Shown here: positions 11,150 to 23,225 of the stretch, in pieces
How positions within the stretch are numbered: the first letter of the stretch is position 1
How the letters are laid out: each line of letters starts with the position of its first letter
Source: Piliocolobus tephrosceles
Lineage: Eukaryota; Chordata; Mammalia; Primates; Cercopithecidae
Assembly: GCF_002776525.5 (NCBI RefSeq)
Contig: NC_045447.1
Span: 24,301,002 to 24,365,001, forward strand
Length of the DNA stretch: 64,000 nucleotides
Reading direction: 5' to 3'
Position numbers and translations under genes: made by a program
The notes under the pieces: generated by a model
Seen by the model: the letters and a program-made list of their open reading frames with translations, nothing else
Told to the model about the DNA's origin: nothing
Databases searched by the model: none

Positions 11150-11954
11150 CTAGATCTATGGATAGTACTAGCCTTAAGGAGCTTGTGTCTAGTATGGGAA
11201 ACAGACAAAGAACCAGATGATTACAGGCAACGAAGGGGGTGAAAGGGTATCCCAAGGAAAGTTTGTCCCAAGGCAAGAAGGAACAACTGAGTTACTCCTC
11301 CAAGACTGAGTAAGAGTTAGCTGAGCAAAAAAGAGCCTGTTTTAAGCAAGGAGAGAGCCCAGGCAAAGGTCTGGAGGTACAAGACAGGGTGGGAAACTGG
11401 AGGGGCTTGAGTATAACTGAGAGAAAAGCACTGGGGGTGAGAAGGGAAGACGAGGGGCACAAACAGAGAGAGGACATTGGAGCAGTAGAGGGTGCCAAGG
11501 AACAAGGTGAACCGTAGGCCACGTTAATTATTCCAGACCTTCTCTAGAGGGTTTCAGGGAGTTGTGCACATGCTTGAAACAGAGGAAGAATTGGTAGGAT
11601 TTCTAATTCGAGAGGGCTAGTCTGGCCACACTCAGGAGAAGAAATTGGTTGGGAGAGACGTTGGAGTTAGGAAGGCCTGTTGGAGACTGTTGCTGTCCTC
11701 CAGGGAAGAGGTAACACTGGCCTGGACTAAAGTGTTGGCAGAGGGATGGAGAGGTGAATGAGGGCCAGAGATATTAAGGAGCTATATACAGCAGCCTTTG
11801 GCAATTGATAAAATGTAGGAGTTGAAAGAAGAAAGTACAAGTACGATGCCCAGATTTCTGGTTTGAGTAATTGAGTGCATGGTAGTGTTGCTCTCAAAGC
11901 TAAATGACCCTAGAGGAAGGTCAAGTTTGGTTCAGGATATAGGATGGTGGTGCA
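11150..11954 (-). mobile_element. LINE-2, antisense
   Basis: Complement of the L2 end ('agcttgtgtctagtatggg') runs into the complement of the reverse-transcriptase frame ('cctggactaaagtgttgg', 'gatgcccagatttctgg'). Frames are degraded on the minus strand. Confidence 0.7.
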
Positions 11955-12110
11955 TTTAATATCATATGTTATTTATGTGCTGTTTGCAACAAGCCTTGTG
12001 AAATAGATAGCACGCCTCCCATCATTTAAATGGAGATTCTAACAGTCTGTGAGGTGAAGAGTCATAAAGTTAAGAAGTAGAGCTAGGAGAGAACCCCTCC
12101 TGACTATACA
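11955..12110 (-). mobile_element. MIR, antisense
   Basis: 'atttaaatggagattctaac', 'gaagagtcataaagttaag' and 'gtagagctaggagagaac' match the MIR complement. Confidence 0.55.
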
Positions 12111-12804
12111 TTTCCTAAAAACAAGAGAACACCAGGAGGCCAAATTCCCAAAATCAACATGGGTCTGATCATCAATAATATCACCCTGGAAGCTCCAACT
12201 TCCTGTTTAGGAGAACAAAGGAAGAAAATCCAAGCGATCTCACCCCTAGTCATTTCTGTTCATCTCAAATTCCCCACCAGAGTTGGAGCCTGGACTTCCT
12301 TTACCTCCACTGCACAAATTGCCAGCCCTTCACCCGTGGTTAAAATGGTTCCTGTATGGAGCGAGGTCAAATCTGACAAAAGGTAGCATTTCCTCTTATG
12401 GCAGAATTGTCCCCACCTACTCCCTGGCCTCACCTCACACACCCATAGCTCCTCAGCTGCTGTGGTCTTGGTGTCATAGCAGGGCCCACTGCTCTTGCTT
12501 CTTCTGGCAATCATGCAAAAAGGAAGTAACATGTCACCATAATTATTCTGCCTAGAACAAATCACTTCTTGTCTGCTCAGAGCCGAGCCTAATATATGCT
12601 ATCTGATGTCTGTTGCTTCTGGACTTTTGGAACCTACAGGTTTCAACCTTCTCCCCATCTCAGCAAATGCAATCAACCACCAGATTTGTATCAAACACCT
12701 GCGCTATGTCTGTCATCAGATCTTGCTCAGTGGAAAGCTCAGTGATGAATTCATATTATAAGCTGAGGCCATTTTGCATAAAAGGCCCAAATTAAAGGCA
12801 CAAA
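12111..12804. other. Unassigned sequence
   Basis: Frames of about 75-100 codons on both strands have no recognisable domain. No gene or repeat assigned. Confidence 0.45.
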
Positions 12805-12965
12805 TTCAAAAGGTAGAGAAACAAAACATTTTCAAGCACCTACTATATGCCAGGCACTGTATTAATGCTTTCCATATGGCAATTCATTCAATTCTCACAA
12901 TAAAGCACGAGATGAAATTTAGTCCCTACATTCTGTATATGATGGGAGAAGAAACTCCATACAAC
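12805..12965 (-). mobile_element. MIR, antisense
   Basis: 'agcacctactatatgccagg', 'ctttccatatggcaattc' and 'aattctcacaataaa' are the MIR complement. Confidence 0.75.
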
Positions 12966-12989
12966 AATGACTAGCAAGCTTTGAACAAA

Positions 12990-13755
12990 CTCATGTTCTC
13001 TTTTTACTGTTCATACATGTAGACTACATTTCCCAGACTTCCTGGTAGTTAGGTATAGCTATAAGTCCTACCCAATAGAAGTTACATGTGCTACTTCCAG
13101 ACCTGGCCTAAAAAAACTCTGTATAGGCCAGGCATGGTGACTTACACCTGTAATCCCAGCACTTTGGGAGGCCAAGTTGGGTGGGTCACTTGAGGTCAGG
13201 AGTTCAAGACCAGCCTGGCCAATATGGTGAAACCCCATCTCTACTAAAAATACAAAAATTAGCCAGGCATGGTGGCACGCACCTGCAATCCCAGCTACTA
13301 GGGAGGCTGAGGCAGGAGGATTGCTTGAACCCTGGAGGTGGAGGTTACAGTGAGCTGAGATAGCACCACTGCACTCCAGCCTGGGTGACAGAGCAAGATT
13401 CCATCACAAAAACAAAAACAAAAAAAAACAAAGAAAAAAAACCTCTGTATAATCCTTTACTCTCCTTCTTCTCTATGTCATACCCTAGAGAACCCTGGAA
13501 GCCACATGTTGAAGATGACAGAGACTCTTTCAGTCTGATTCCCTGAATCACTGCATGGAGCAGAGTGCCCCTGGCCCCTGCTGTTGGACTTTAGGTGAGT
13601 GAGAAATAAAATTATATTATGATTGGGATTAGTGACCTTAGAAGAAGAGAAAAAAAAATTATATTGTAATAAACCACCAAAATTTAGAAGTTTATCTCTT
13701 ACTGTAGCTAACATTCTTTAATGAATACAACAGGCTTCAAAAACATCAAATTACC
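12990..13755 (+). mobile_element. MLT1-type LTR, sense, split by an Alu
   Basis: Left part: 'gactacatttcccagacttc' and 'gtgctacttccagacctgg'. Right part: 'cactgcatggagcagagtg', 'gttggactttaggtgagtg' and 'agaaataaaattat'. The pattern is that of an old MaLR LTR with its poly(A) signal. The Alu at 13126-13441 interrupts it. Confidence 0.6.
13126..13441 (+). mobile_element. Alu (S-like) with target duplication
   Basis: A full Alu flanked by 'ctctgtata' on the left (13117-13125) and again at 13443-13451. It inserted into an MLT1-type LTR. Confidence 0.95.
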
Positions 13756-13789
13756 TGCACAAAGTCAATCCCCCAGTGTCAGAAAACAG

Positions 13790-14259
13790 ATTTTTTTATT
13801 ATACTTTAAGTTCAATGTGTAGGTTTGTTACATATGTATACATGTGCCACGTTGATGTGCTGCACCCATTAACTCATCATTTACATTAGGTATATCTCCT
13901 AATGCCATCCCTCCCCACTCCCCCCACCCCACGACAGGGCTCGGTATGTGATGTTCCCCACCCTGTGTCCAAGTGTTCTCATTGTTCAATTCCCACCTGT
14001 GAGTGAGAACATGCAGTGTTTGGTTTTCTGTCCTTGTGATAGTTTGCTCAGAATGATGGTTTCCAGCTTTATCCATGTCCCTAAAAACCCTAGAAGAAAA
14101 CCTAGGCAATACCATTCAGGACATAGGCATGGGCAAGGATGTCATGATTAAAACACCAAAAGCAATGGCAACAAAAGCCAAAATTCACAAATGGGATCTA
14201 ATTAAACTAAAGAGCTTCTGCACAGCAAAAGAAACTACCATCAAAGTGAACAGGCAACC
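13790..14259 (-). mobile_element. 5'-inverted LINE-1 (PA-like)
   Basis: 13790-14082 is the L1 3' end in antisense ('attatactttaagttc' onward). From 14083 the orientation flips to sense ORF2 ('ctagaagaaaacctaggc' through 'gaacaggcaacc'). The flanks share 'aacagattt' (13785-13793 and 14260-14268). This is a single truncated insertion with twin-priming inversion. The 75-residue plus-strand frame at 14075-14302 is its ORF2 remnant. Confidence 0.85.
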
Positions 14260-14544
14260 AACAGATTTAAATTTAGTCTTGCTTTATTCAAAGTCCCAGT
14301 AGATAAAAATTTTACTTTTTTTTTACATTTTGCATATATATTTGGGTGGTCTGGAGAGGCTTTCTGGAGGAAGCATAACTTCATTATTACTACAGCAAAT
14401 AGGATTTTAAAAGACAGAAAGAAGTGTGGCAGTGAGAGGAGTTAGAGGAAGGAGGATACAAAGTATTCTTAAGGAAACTGAATGGAGCAATGCTTCTGTG
14501 CTAGAGAATTACCAAGCAGCAAATTGGGACTGCAGATCAGGCTG

Positions 14545-14850
14545 TATCTGTCAGGATAAATTAGGTTACATTGCATTAACAAAAAGAATCAAAATCTCAA
14601 TGGCTTAACATAACCAGAGTTTATTTCTGGCTCACACTATATGTTCGGTGTGAGTCCCCAGGAGTTTGACACACATCACACTGGTCATTTCTTTGGGCAA
14701 GGAAAATAATATAACTATACTAAATTCAGAGATGGTAGAAGTACAATTCTACCATATACCCAGAAAGCAAAGATCTGGGAGTATTTGATAAGCCGCACTA
14801 ATGGCTACTATCGAGTCAAAATGGTAGGGATGTCAAAGTAAAGAAATACA
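14545..14850 (-). mobile_element. Probable MaLR-type LTR remnant
   Basis: 'aaaatctcaatggcttaaca', 'agagtttatttctggctcac' and 'acaattctaccatataccc' resemble the complement of an old LTR family with poly(A)-proximal text at the left. Family unresolved. Confidence 0.4.
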
Positions 14851-15071
14851 TGTACCTTCGGGAAAGTTTTTATTAAGGCTTAACCATGTAACTTTTATCA
14901 AAAGCCAGAATTGTTATTTTATAGAGAGAGCAGAATTATAGATAGAAAGACTATGTACAGCTTTTGAAAAGACAGTTTGGGAATAAACAGAGGAAATTTT
15001 GAGAATGTGCATACCTGAAACCTCTCAAATTCCTCTCATATACAAAATTCCACAATATTTAAACTCTTTGA

Positions 15072-15275
15072 TTCTAGAGGCAGACATATCTGAACTCAAA
15101 TCCAGACTCTGCCATTCACCAAATATGCGGTAATAGACAAGTTATCTAGCCTATCTTAGCCTAGCTTTCTCATCTGTGAAATGAGAACAATGGTAGCAGC
15201 TATCTTACAGATTTGTTGTGAGAGTTAAATAATTTAACACATGTAAAAGCACTTAGTATAGTGGCTGTCAGTAAA
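15072..15275 (+). mobile_element. MIR, sense
   Basis: 'gaactcaaatccagactctg', 'ctttctcatctgtgaaatg', 'gatttgttgtgagagttaaa' and 'gcacttagtatagtggctg' give nearly the whole MIR. Confidence 0.85.
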
Positions 15276-15386
15276 TTTTTTTTAAATTTTAGCAGCTCTA
15301 AACAGTTGAGAATTCACAAAGATGTGCACATTATCTGTGGTACTGTTTGTAACAGTAAAAAAAAAAAAAAAAAAAAAAGTAAAATT

Positions 15387-15682
15387 GGGTCAGGCATGGT
15401 GGCTCACATCGGTAATCCCAGCACTTTGGGAGGCCAAGGTGGGTGGATCACCTGAGGTGAGGAGTTCGAGACCAGCCTGGCCAACATGGTGAAACCCCGT
15501 CTCTACTAAAAGTACAAAAGTTAGTTGGGCATGGTGGCAGACACCTATAATCCCAGCTACTTGGGAGGCTGAGGCAGGAGAATGACTTGAACCTGGGAGG
15601 CGGAGGTTGCATTGAGCTGAGATCGTGCCATTGAACTCCAGCCTGGGGGACAAGAGTGAGACTTCATCTCAAAGAAAAAAAG
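15387..15682 (+). mobile_element. Alu (S-like) with target duplication
   Basis: Full-length Alu. The flanks share 'aaagtaaaatt' (15376-15386 and 15683-15693), a good target duplication. An A run of about 21 bases lies just upstream at 15357-15378. Confidence 0.95.
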
Positions 15683-15693
15683 AAAGTAAAATT

Positions 15694-16343
15694 CTCTATG
15701 TTTCATCAATGGAAAAATTGCTACATGTGTGGAGGGAGAGAATAAAAGAGAGTGAGAGAAGACCAAATGTCTTTAAAAATAAAATAGAATCATATATATT
15801 GCTCTGGAAAGATATATATACTATATTGTGTAGTTGAGAAAAGCAAGTTGCAGGACGCAATGCATAGCTTGATGTCAAGAGTATGTATATCATGCCCCAT
15901 ATACATATATATTGAAAACTTAAGGACCCCTTAATTTGTCCAGAATTCCCAATGGAGAAAAAAATGTGCTAAGTTCTGGGGCAGTGCAGAAGACTGGAGA
16001 GCAAAACTCAATAAAGGACAGAGCAAAAGCTCTCACACAACATAGTGTGTGGGAGTCCTACTGGAGGGAAGGAGGCTGGCTCAAACACAGGGCATCAAGA
16101 CACCTGCCAGTGTTTGAAGTTGTGGACAATATGAAGCCCAAGAACTAAGCCCCAAACAAACAAACTACATACCTGAAAGTACCACAATCTTCCAAGCACA
16201 AAGAGATAGGGAGTGAACAGGCTTTCAGTCACAAACAAACAAACAAAGTCCATGACTTAAGAACAAGAATGAAACACAGATTGACTGAGTTTTACTAAAA
16301 TTACAACTCTGCGCCAACCCCACTTAATCACTGATGAGGTTGA
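15694..16343. other. Unassigned AT-rich sequence
   Basis: No gene. Contains short tatata runs and (caaa)n. Small frames have no recognisable content. Confidence 0.45.
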
Positions 16344-16956
16344 GCCGTTCCCATTGTGGAAGACAGTATGGTGATTCCTCAAGGATCTAGAACCATAAGC
16401 ACCATTTCACCCAGCAATCCAAGTACTGGATATATACACAAAGGATTATAAATCATTCTACCATAAAGACACATGCACATGTATGTTTATTGCAGTACTA
16501 TTTACAATAGCAAAGACTTTGGAACCAACCCAAATTCCCATCAATGATAGACTGGATAAAGAAAATGTGGCACATATATACCATGGAATACTATGCAGCC
16601 ACTAAAAAGATGAGTTCGTGTCCTTTGCAGGGACATGGATGAAGCTGGAAACAATTATTCTCAGCAAACTAACACGGGAACAGAAAACCAAGCACCACGT
16701 GTCCTCACTCATAAGTGGGAGTTGAACAATGAGAACACATGGACACAGGGAGGGGAACATCACACATTGGGGCCTGTTGAAGGGTGGGGGACAAGGAAAG
16801 TGATAGCATTAGGAGAAATACCTAACGTACATGACAGGTTGATGGGTGCAGCAAACCACCATGGCACATGTTATATCTATGTAACAAACCTGTAGGTTCT
16901 GCACATGTATCCCAGAACTTAAAGTATAATTTGAAAAAAAAAAAAAAAAAAAAAGA
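16344..16956 (+). mobile_element. 5'-truncated LINE-1 (PA-like), sense
   Basis: Late ORF2 and 3' end of a fairly young L1: 'cattgtggaagacagtatgg', 'ggaatactatgcagccac', 'ggacatggatgaagctgg', 'cttaaagtataattt', then a 20-base A tail. The 86-residue frame at 16635-16895 is its ORF2 end. Confidence 0.9.
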
Positions 16957-17081
16957 AAGAAGTATCAGCCCTTCATCTAACAGAGCAAAGGGGGAGCCCC
17001 TATGGATGCCTCTATGGCACACAATTAAAGATTTTCTTTCTTCAAAACAAAAAACAAACAAAAAAAAACAAAACAAGAAAA

Positions 17082-17413
17082 ACAGGGTCTCTCTCACCCA
17101 GACTGGAGTGGAGTGGCACGATCACAGCTCACTGTAGCCCCAATCTCCTGGGCTCAAATGAAGCTTTTGCCTCAGTCTCCTGAGCAGATGGGACCACAGG
17201 CACATCTATGTGGCCTAACAGGCCACCATGTCCTGTTAATTTTTTTTTTTCTTTTCTTTTTTTCTTTTCTTTTTTTCCTTTTTTTTTTTTTTTGGTAGAT
17301 ACGAGGTCTCAGTATGTTGCCCACATTGGGCTTGAGGTCCTGAGCTCAAGTGATCCTCCCTCCTCAGCCTCCCAAAGTACTGGGATTACAGGCATGAGCA
17401 ACCATGCCCAGCC
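17082..17413 (-). mobile_element. AluJ-like, antisense
   Basis: 'cagggtctctctcacccag' to 'caaccatgcccagcc'. The linker has expanded into an impure T/CT run of about 55 bases (17239-17294). The region left of it is A-rich rather than T-rich, which is atypical for an antisense tail. Confidence 0.85.
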
Positions 17414-17429
17414 ATAAGATTGTTCAAAA

Positions 17430-18202
17430 TGCAACAAAATATAACTAATGATCAAGACACAAAAAAGCAATACAGGCAGATATTGGTGTTACCAGGTAGG
17501 GACTTTTAAATGGTTATAAGCAATAGATTAAGAAAACAAAGGAAGAGGTAGACAAAGCAATTAAAAAGATGGAGGATTTCAACACAGAACTGAATCTACA
17601 GATACGAATCAACTGGACATTCTATAACTAAAAAAAATTCGAAAATTAAAAATATGTAGAATAGGTAAAGAGCAAACTAGACACAGAAAAACCAGGAGTA
17701 GTGAAATAGAAGACCAGCCATAGAAAACATGTGAACTGAAGCAACAAGAATTTAAAAAGAGAACAAAAGAAAAGTGGAATAAAATGTAAGATAAAGATGT
17801 ATGTTGGATTCAGTCAACACATATAAAATATGCATAATCAGAGTCAGAGAGAAGAGAGAGAGACAAAAATACATCAGGAATATTTCAAGAGCTATCAATA
17901 GATAATGACTGAGAATTTTACAAAACTGTAATAGTTACCAACATACAGATTTAAGAAACTCAGTTAATTTCAGTCATTTTCTTTAATAGTCAAAATGCTA
18001 AAGATCAAAATGAAAATGAAAATCTTGAAAGCTAATTGAAGGAAAAAGACAAGTAACCAATAGAAAGGCTGACAACTGACTTTTCAATAGAATCTGTGTA
18101 AGGCAGAAAACAGTAGAATAACACCAGGACAAAACACACACACACCACCACCAATCTAGAATTCTAGACCCAGTAAAAATATTCTTCAAAAATGAAGGCA
18201 AT
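17430..18202 (+). mobile_element. Old L1/HAL1-type ORF1-region fragment
   Basis: 'aatcaactggacattctat', 'gagaattttacaaaactg', 'caaaatgaaaatgaaaatc' and 'aatctagaattctagaccc' follow the ORF1 part of ancient L1/HAL1 elements in sense. No open frame survives. Confidence 0.6.
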
Positions 18203-18510
18203 GGACTGGGTGCAATGGCTCACACCTATAATCCCAGCACTTTGGGAGGCCAAGGTGAGTGGATCACTTGAGGTCAGGAGTTTGAGACTAACCTGGCCAA
18301 CATGATGAAACCCCATCTCTACTAGAAACACAAAGATTAGCCAGGCCTGGTGGTTCATGTTTGTAGTCCCAGCTACTCAGGAGGCTGAGGCGGAAGAATC
18401 GCTTGAACCCGGGAGATGGAGGTTACAGTGAGCAGAGATTGTGCTACTGCACTCCAGCCTGAGAGACAGAGCGAGACTCCATCTCAAAAAAATAAAAATA
18501 AAAATAAAAA
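18203..18510 (+). mobile_element. Alu (S-like)
   Basis: Full Alu from 'ctgggtgcaatggctcac' to a (aaaat)n tail. Flanks 'aaggcaatg' and 'aaggctatg' suggest a diverged target duplication. It sits inside the old L1/HAL1 tract. Confidence 0.95.
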
Positions 18511-19684
18511 GGCTATGACTTTCAGTTCCAGCCATGATAGAATAGTTTATGACAGATTATTCTCCCACTGGAAGTAACTGTTAAAGTTAAAGTATATACA
18601 ATAATATATAGTATTTCAAAGCATTTGGGGTACAACCAACAAAGACAGGAATTAAGGAGTTACAGTCTTTGAAAGAGAGAATGCAATTAAGGCAAACTTT
18701 ACATTCTCCCTAGTGTATTTTATGAGGACATTTTCCAAATCACCGTGTGGAAGACTAGAGCTCAGACAGAAAGCAGCAGTCTCAGTGGGCCAAGGGGGTA
18801 GATGTTGGAATTCAGGGCTGCTGAAATGGTGAGAACTTGAAGGACACAGGAAAATACAGAGAAAGACTCCTAAATTCCGCATATAATCCACACGTGGCCA
18901 ACTCCCAAAATGCTTAATCATAGGCCAAGACTCCAAGAAACCCAGCAGAAAAAACAGCTTAAAAGCTAAAGAGACAAGAACAACTTTCAGCAATTCCACA
19001 GTGTTAGGAGACTAAGGTTGAAATTCAAGCCTTGCCAAGGTGAAAGACCTTGGTAAATACCCTAGATTTTCAATTGAGTCCCCCAAAAGACCGTCCATTA
19101 GAATAAATGACCATGCACTAACAGTAAAGTCTGTACGCTAGGCGTAAGAGGAACCTTGAAATAGACTGGCTCTAATAAAGATTAAAATTGGGCTTTTGAC
19201 AATTTCAAGGTGATCTGCCAGTACTTTATCCGCCTTTCAGAAGAAAACTTAATCATCTTTGGAGGAAGATAACATCATGCAGAACCTCTACAATTTTTCA
19301 TCCACTATGTCTAGCATCTGATCCAAAATTATGAGGCATGATGAAAATTAAAAATAGACAAAAGAAACAGACTCAAAGATGATTCAGATCATCTCAGATT
19401 TATTAGATGGAGACTCTAAAATGACTATTTTAATATAGTCAAGAAAATAGAAATTAGAATAGTGGGAAAGAAGGGAATTTCAAGAGAGTCAGAATTTATG
19501 AAAAAGAATCAAGTAGACTTTCTAGAACTGAAAAATATATTTGAATTAAAAACCATGGATAAATTAACAGCAGACTAGACATAGGAGAAGACAAGTCAAT
19601 AGAAAACATGCAAATAGAAGCATGGAAAGTAACAAGAATGGATGAAAAAATTGGACCAGTGTCTAAGAGACAAGTGGATCTCAG
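18511..19684 (+). mobile_element. HAL1/old L1 fragment, sense
   Basis: About 1.2 kb of ancient L1-like text that ends in ORF1-type sequence: 'ctagaactgaaaaatatat', 'ttaacagcagactagacat', 'gaagacaagtcaatagaaa'. The half-L1 (HAL1) family is the best guess, because ORF1-like text repeats on both sides of the Alu and no ORF2 is seen. Confidence 0.55.
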
Positions 19685-19825
19685 TCGATAAGCCAAGGCT
19701 TAAAGAGGATAGTTTCCCAGAGGTCACAAAGCTAGCAAATGTCTGTCTGGGATTTGACGTCAGGCAGTCTGACTCCAGAGTTCACCCTCTTAGCTGTTGT
19801 ACTATACCACTTCCTGATATTTAAA
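19685..19825 (-). mobile_element. MIR, antisense
   Basis: 'agaggtcacaaagctagcaa', 'gcagtctgactccagagttc' and 'gctgttgtactataccact' are a clear MIR complement. Confidence 0.8.
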
Positions 19826-20231
19826 AAGAAAAAAACAAACAAACAAAACAATCCCAAGCAATGGATGCCAAAGGCTGTCAAAAGCAGTTTGAATAGATTT
19901 CCCTTTGTTGAATTAAAATCAACACTTGTGAATTATTAGAACTATGTCAAATAAAGAAAAGCACAGAGAAAGCCTTTTTAAAAGCTGAGTTGGCATCTAG
20001 ATGCTCCCAGAGACACAAAGCCTGCATCCTCCCCTCTCCCCTACAATCACCATCACTGTCCCACGACATCTGTTTGTATTCATTGATAGCCATGGAAACA
20101 TTTGTTTTATAACAGGAGAAGGAGGAGTTTGGATAAAGGTCTGGAGAACAATTTTTTAAAACCAGATGGAATGGGATTGCATTGCCTCTATTCCCCCAGT
20201 CTGGCCTTCTGAAGTGGGTTGTTGTCCCTGT
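19826..20231. other. Unassigned sequence
   Basis: No gene or assigned repeat. Confidence 0.45.
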
Positions 20232-20325
20232 GATTCATTCATTTAAACATTTATTGAGGGCCTTCTCTGTGCCAAGCACGGTTCTAATGTCTGGGGATTC
20301 ACCAGTAAAGAAAACAAGAGGGAAA
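20232..20325 (-). mobile_element. LINE-2 3' end, antisense
   Basis: 'gattcattcatttaaacatt' then 'tattgagggccttctctg' and 'gccaagcacggttctaatg' is the complement of the L2 tail. Confidence 0.7.
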
Positions 20326-21334
20326 TTTCAATTTGCCAATTAACAGTTATCTCAGTAATTTCCATGTGCAATAGTCTCTTTCATCTCAGGTTCTTTTGGG
20401 TAAAGCCTCACCTTTGCTTTTTCTCTGTTCTGGGTGAGTGAGGAGGCTGGTGTGGTGTCACTGTGATATTAAAAGAGGGGGCCTCCGATCTATGCTCTGG
20501 CCTATGGGTCCTCATGCATGACTGAGAGATGCTAGGCCTGACATGGACCTGTGTCTTCCTCCCTGGGTGACTCAGTCCCACTTCAGCTCTGGCTAGCCCT
20601 GCAGGTTCTGCTGGGTCTCAGTCACATACTCCACTGGGCCTATGACAAGGGTACCCATGCTAAGCCTCTTCCACAGTCTCCTCCCCAGGAAGAGTGCCCC
20701 CAGGATAGATGCAGGAATTGTCTGGATGCTTCTCACTCCTTGGGGGAGCAGCCAGGACCAAGACTGCTCCCCGTCCAACAAGTGGTACCACATCTGGCTC
20801 TGTAGCTCTGCCTCTGTGCCTCTTAAAATGCTGCCTTTTCTCTGCACCATACCCCTCTCCCTAATTGACATGGGTGACCCAGCACAGAAGCATTCTCCAG
20901 CGACCCAGCACAAACCTCCTCTGCTTGGGTGGTCCCTTCATCTTGAGGAAGGCCTCCCCTTCCAGATGTTAGTCCAAACAAGCAGGGTCAGAATGGGACA
21001 CACACATCTGAGTCTTCGCATCCCCTGACCCTCACCCTAACAAGGTTTTCCCCTTCCTCTCCCAGCCCAATCAGAACATCTCTAACACGACATCCCCCCT
21101 CACTCCTCATGGTCTTGTTGTCTCAGTAGAGGGGAATCCTCTTACATGGCACAGGAGGCTCTGTGGTCTAAGCTGGCTGAATTTGACTATTTACATAGAA
21201 GCCACTGGACTACTAGGAAGCAAGAGTGATCACTGACAAAAATACAAGGTTTAGTCACCAAAAAATAACACTCCTGTACTCCACCCATATCCAAAAAAGA
21301 TAATTGTACACAGTTCCATAAATGACTTAGATCC
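20326..21334. other. Repeat-poor, GC-richer block
   Basis: About 1 kb with no named repeat. Frames at 20551-20805 and 20642-21028 (plus) and 20593-20913 (minus) overlap one another and show no known domain or conserved-looking codon pattern. An AP-1-like 'tgactcag' lies near 20568. No gene is claimed. Confidence 0.45.
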
Positions 21335-22170
21335 AAAGGTCAGGCAATAACAAATGTTGGCAAGGACGTGGAGAAAAGGGAACCCTTGTACACTGTTAGT
21401 GGGAATGTAAATTAGTACAACCACCATGGAGAACAGTTCAGAGGTTCCTCAAAAAATCTAAAAATAGAGCTACTGTATGTTCCAACTGTGTCACTGCTGA
21501 GTATATACCCAAAAGAAAGGAAATCAGGATATCGAAGTGATATCTGCCCCCCCATGTTTGTTACAGCACCATTCACAACAGTTGAGATTTGGAAGCAAGC
21601 CAAGTGTCCATCAACAGATGAATGGATAAAGACTATGTGGCACATACACACAATGGAGTATATTCAGCCATTAAAAAAGAATGAGATTCTGTCATTTGCA
21701 ACAACATGGATGGAATTGGAGATCATTATGTTAAGTGAAATAAACCAGGCATGGAAAGATAAATGTCTCATGGCCTCACTTATTTGTGGGATCTAAAATC
21801 AAAACAATTGAATTCATGGACATAGAGAGTAGAAGGATGGTTGCCAGAGGTTGGGAAGGGTAGTGGGGGTTTGGGAGGAAGGTGGGGATGATTCATGGGT
21901 ACAAAAAAAGTAGAATAAATAAGACCTATTGTTTGATGGTACAACAGGGTGACTATAGTCAATAATAATTGTACATTTTAAAATAACTAAAAGAGTACAA
22001 ATGGATTGTTTGTAACACAAAGGATAAATACTTGAGGGGATGGATGCTCTATTCTCCAAGATGTGATTATTATGCATTGCATGCCTATATCAAAACATTT
22101 CATGTACTTCATAAATCTATATACCTACTATGAACCCACAAAATAATAAATTTTAAAAAGATAATTTTTA
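21335..22170 (+). mobile_element. LINE-1 3' end (MA/PB-like), sense
   Basis: 'gtggagaaaagggaaccctt', 'gtgtccatcaacagatgaat', 'attatgttaagtgaaataaa' and 'cagggtgactatagtcaata' cover late ORF2 and the 3' region, ending in an A-rich stretch. The 102-residue frame at 21488-21796 is an ORF2 remnant. Confidence 0.85.
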
Positions 22171-22261
22171 TAGTGATATATTCCATAAAAATATTTCAAA
22201 GGTTGTGTCATAGCGAGGCATTGGTTGGAGATGAGATGCTATTTTAATTTAGTGATCAGAA

Positions 22262-22560
22262 ATGACATCTCATTATCCTAGGCAAACTAACACAGAAGCA
22301 GAAAACCAAATGCCACATGTTCTCACTTGTAAGTGGGAGCTAAACATTAGGTACACATGGATACAAAGATGGAAACGACAGACACTGGAGACCACAAGAG
22401 GGAGGAGGAAGAAAGGGGAGCAAGGGTTGAGAAACTACCTCTCGAGTTGTATGCTCACTACCTGGGTGACAGGATCAATCTACCCCAAACCTCAGCAACG
22501 CACAATGTACCCACATAACAAACCTGCACATGTACCCCTGAATCTAAAATAAAAGTTGAA
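22262..22560 (+). mobile_element. LINE-1 3' end (PB-like), sense
   Basis: 'gccacatgttctcacttgta', 'actacctgggtgacaggatc', 'cataacaaacctgcacatg' and 'cctgaatctaaaataaaag'. An Alu follows directly. The last 89 bases of this L1 together with the first part of that Alu recur at 23650-23796. Confidence 0.85.
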
Positions 22561-22930
22561 GGCCAGGCACGGTGGCTCATACCTGTAATCCCCACACTTT
22601 GGGAGGTCAAGGCGGGCAGATCACTTAAGGCCAGGATTTAGAGACCAGCCATGGCCAACATGGTGAGACCCCATCTCTACCAAAAATACAAAAAAATAAA
22701 AAAAATAGCCAGGCGTGGTAGTGCTCACCTGTAATCCCAGCTACTCTGGAGGCTGAGGCATGAGAATTGCTTGAACCCAGGAGGTGTAGGTTGTAGTGAG
22801 CCAAGATCGCACCACTGCACTCCAGCCTGGGTGATAGAGTGAGACTGTCTCAAAAATAAAATAAAACAATAATAATAATAAATTAAATTAAATAAAGGCT
22901 GAAGAAAAAAAGAAAAGAAAAAAAAAAAAG
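22561..22930 (+). mobile_element. Alu (S-like), sense
   Basis: Full Alu with an extended A-rich tail containing (aat)n and (aaat)n. Its 5' end forms a junction with the L1 to the left that was later copied about 1.2 kb downstream. Confidence 0.95.
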
Positions 22931-23225
22931 AAACGGCCTCTCATGCTGAAAAGTAAGAAAATGCTCAAAAGACAAAATGATGGGATCATTTCCAAGGCTT
23001 CCAGTAGCCAATTAAAAGATCATCCAATGGCCAAAGCTGGAACCATTTGAGCAACCAAATCAATAAGATAGTATTGGATTATGGCCCAAAGTATAAAATA
23101 AATATCCATGAGTCTATGTTGATATAAACAAAAAAGAGTGACTAAGTTGACAAAAGGAGAACAGACAAATCTGCTATACCAAAAAAAATACCAAATAGTT
23201 TATGCAGATACCATGCCCTTCAGGA
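22931..23225. other. Unassigned, possibly old L1
   Basis: 'aaaataaatatccatgagtc' with 'tatgttgatataaacaaa' recalls the 3' region of very old L1 elements, but the match is too weak to place. Confidence 0.3.

Noticed and set aside
20551..21028. Overlapping GC-richer frames as a possible gene
   Set aside because: Three frames on two strands overlap with similar length. No start context, domain or splice pattern favours one.
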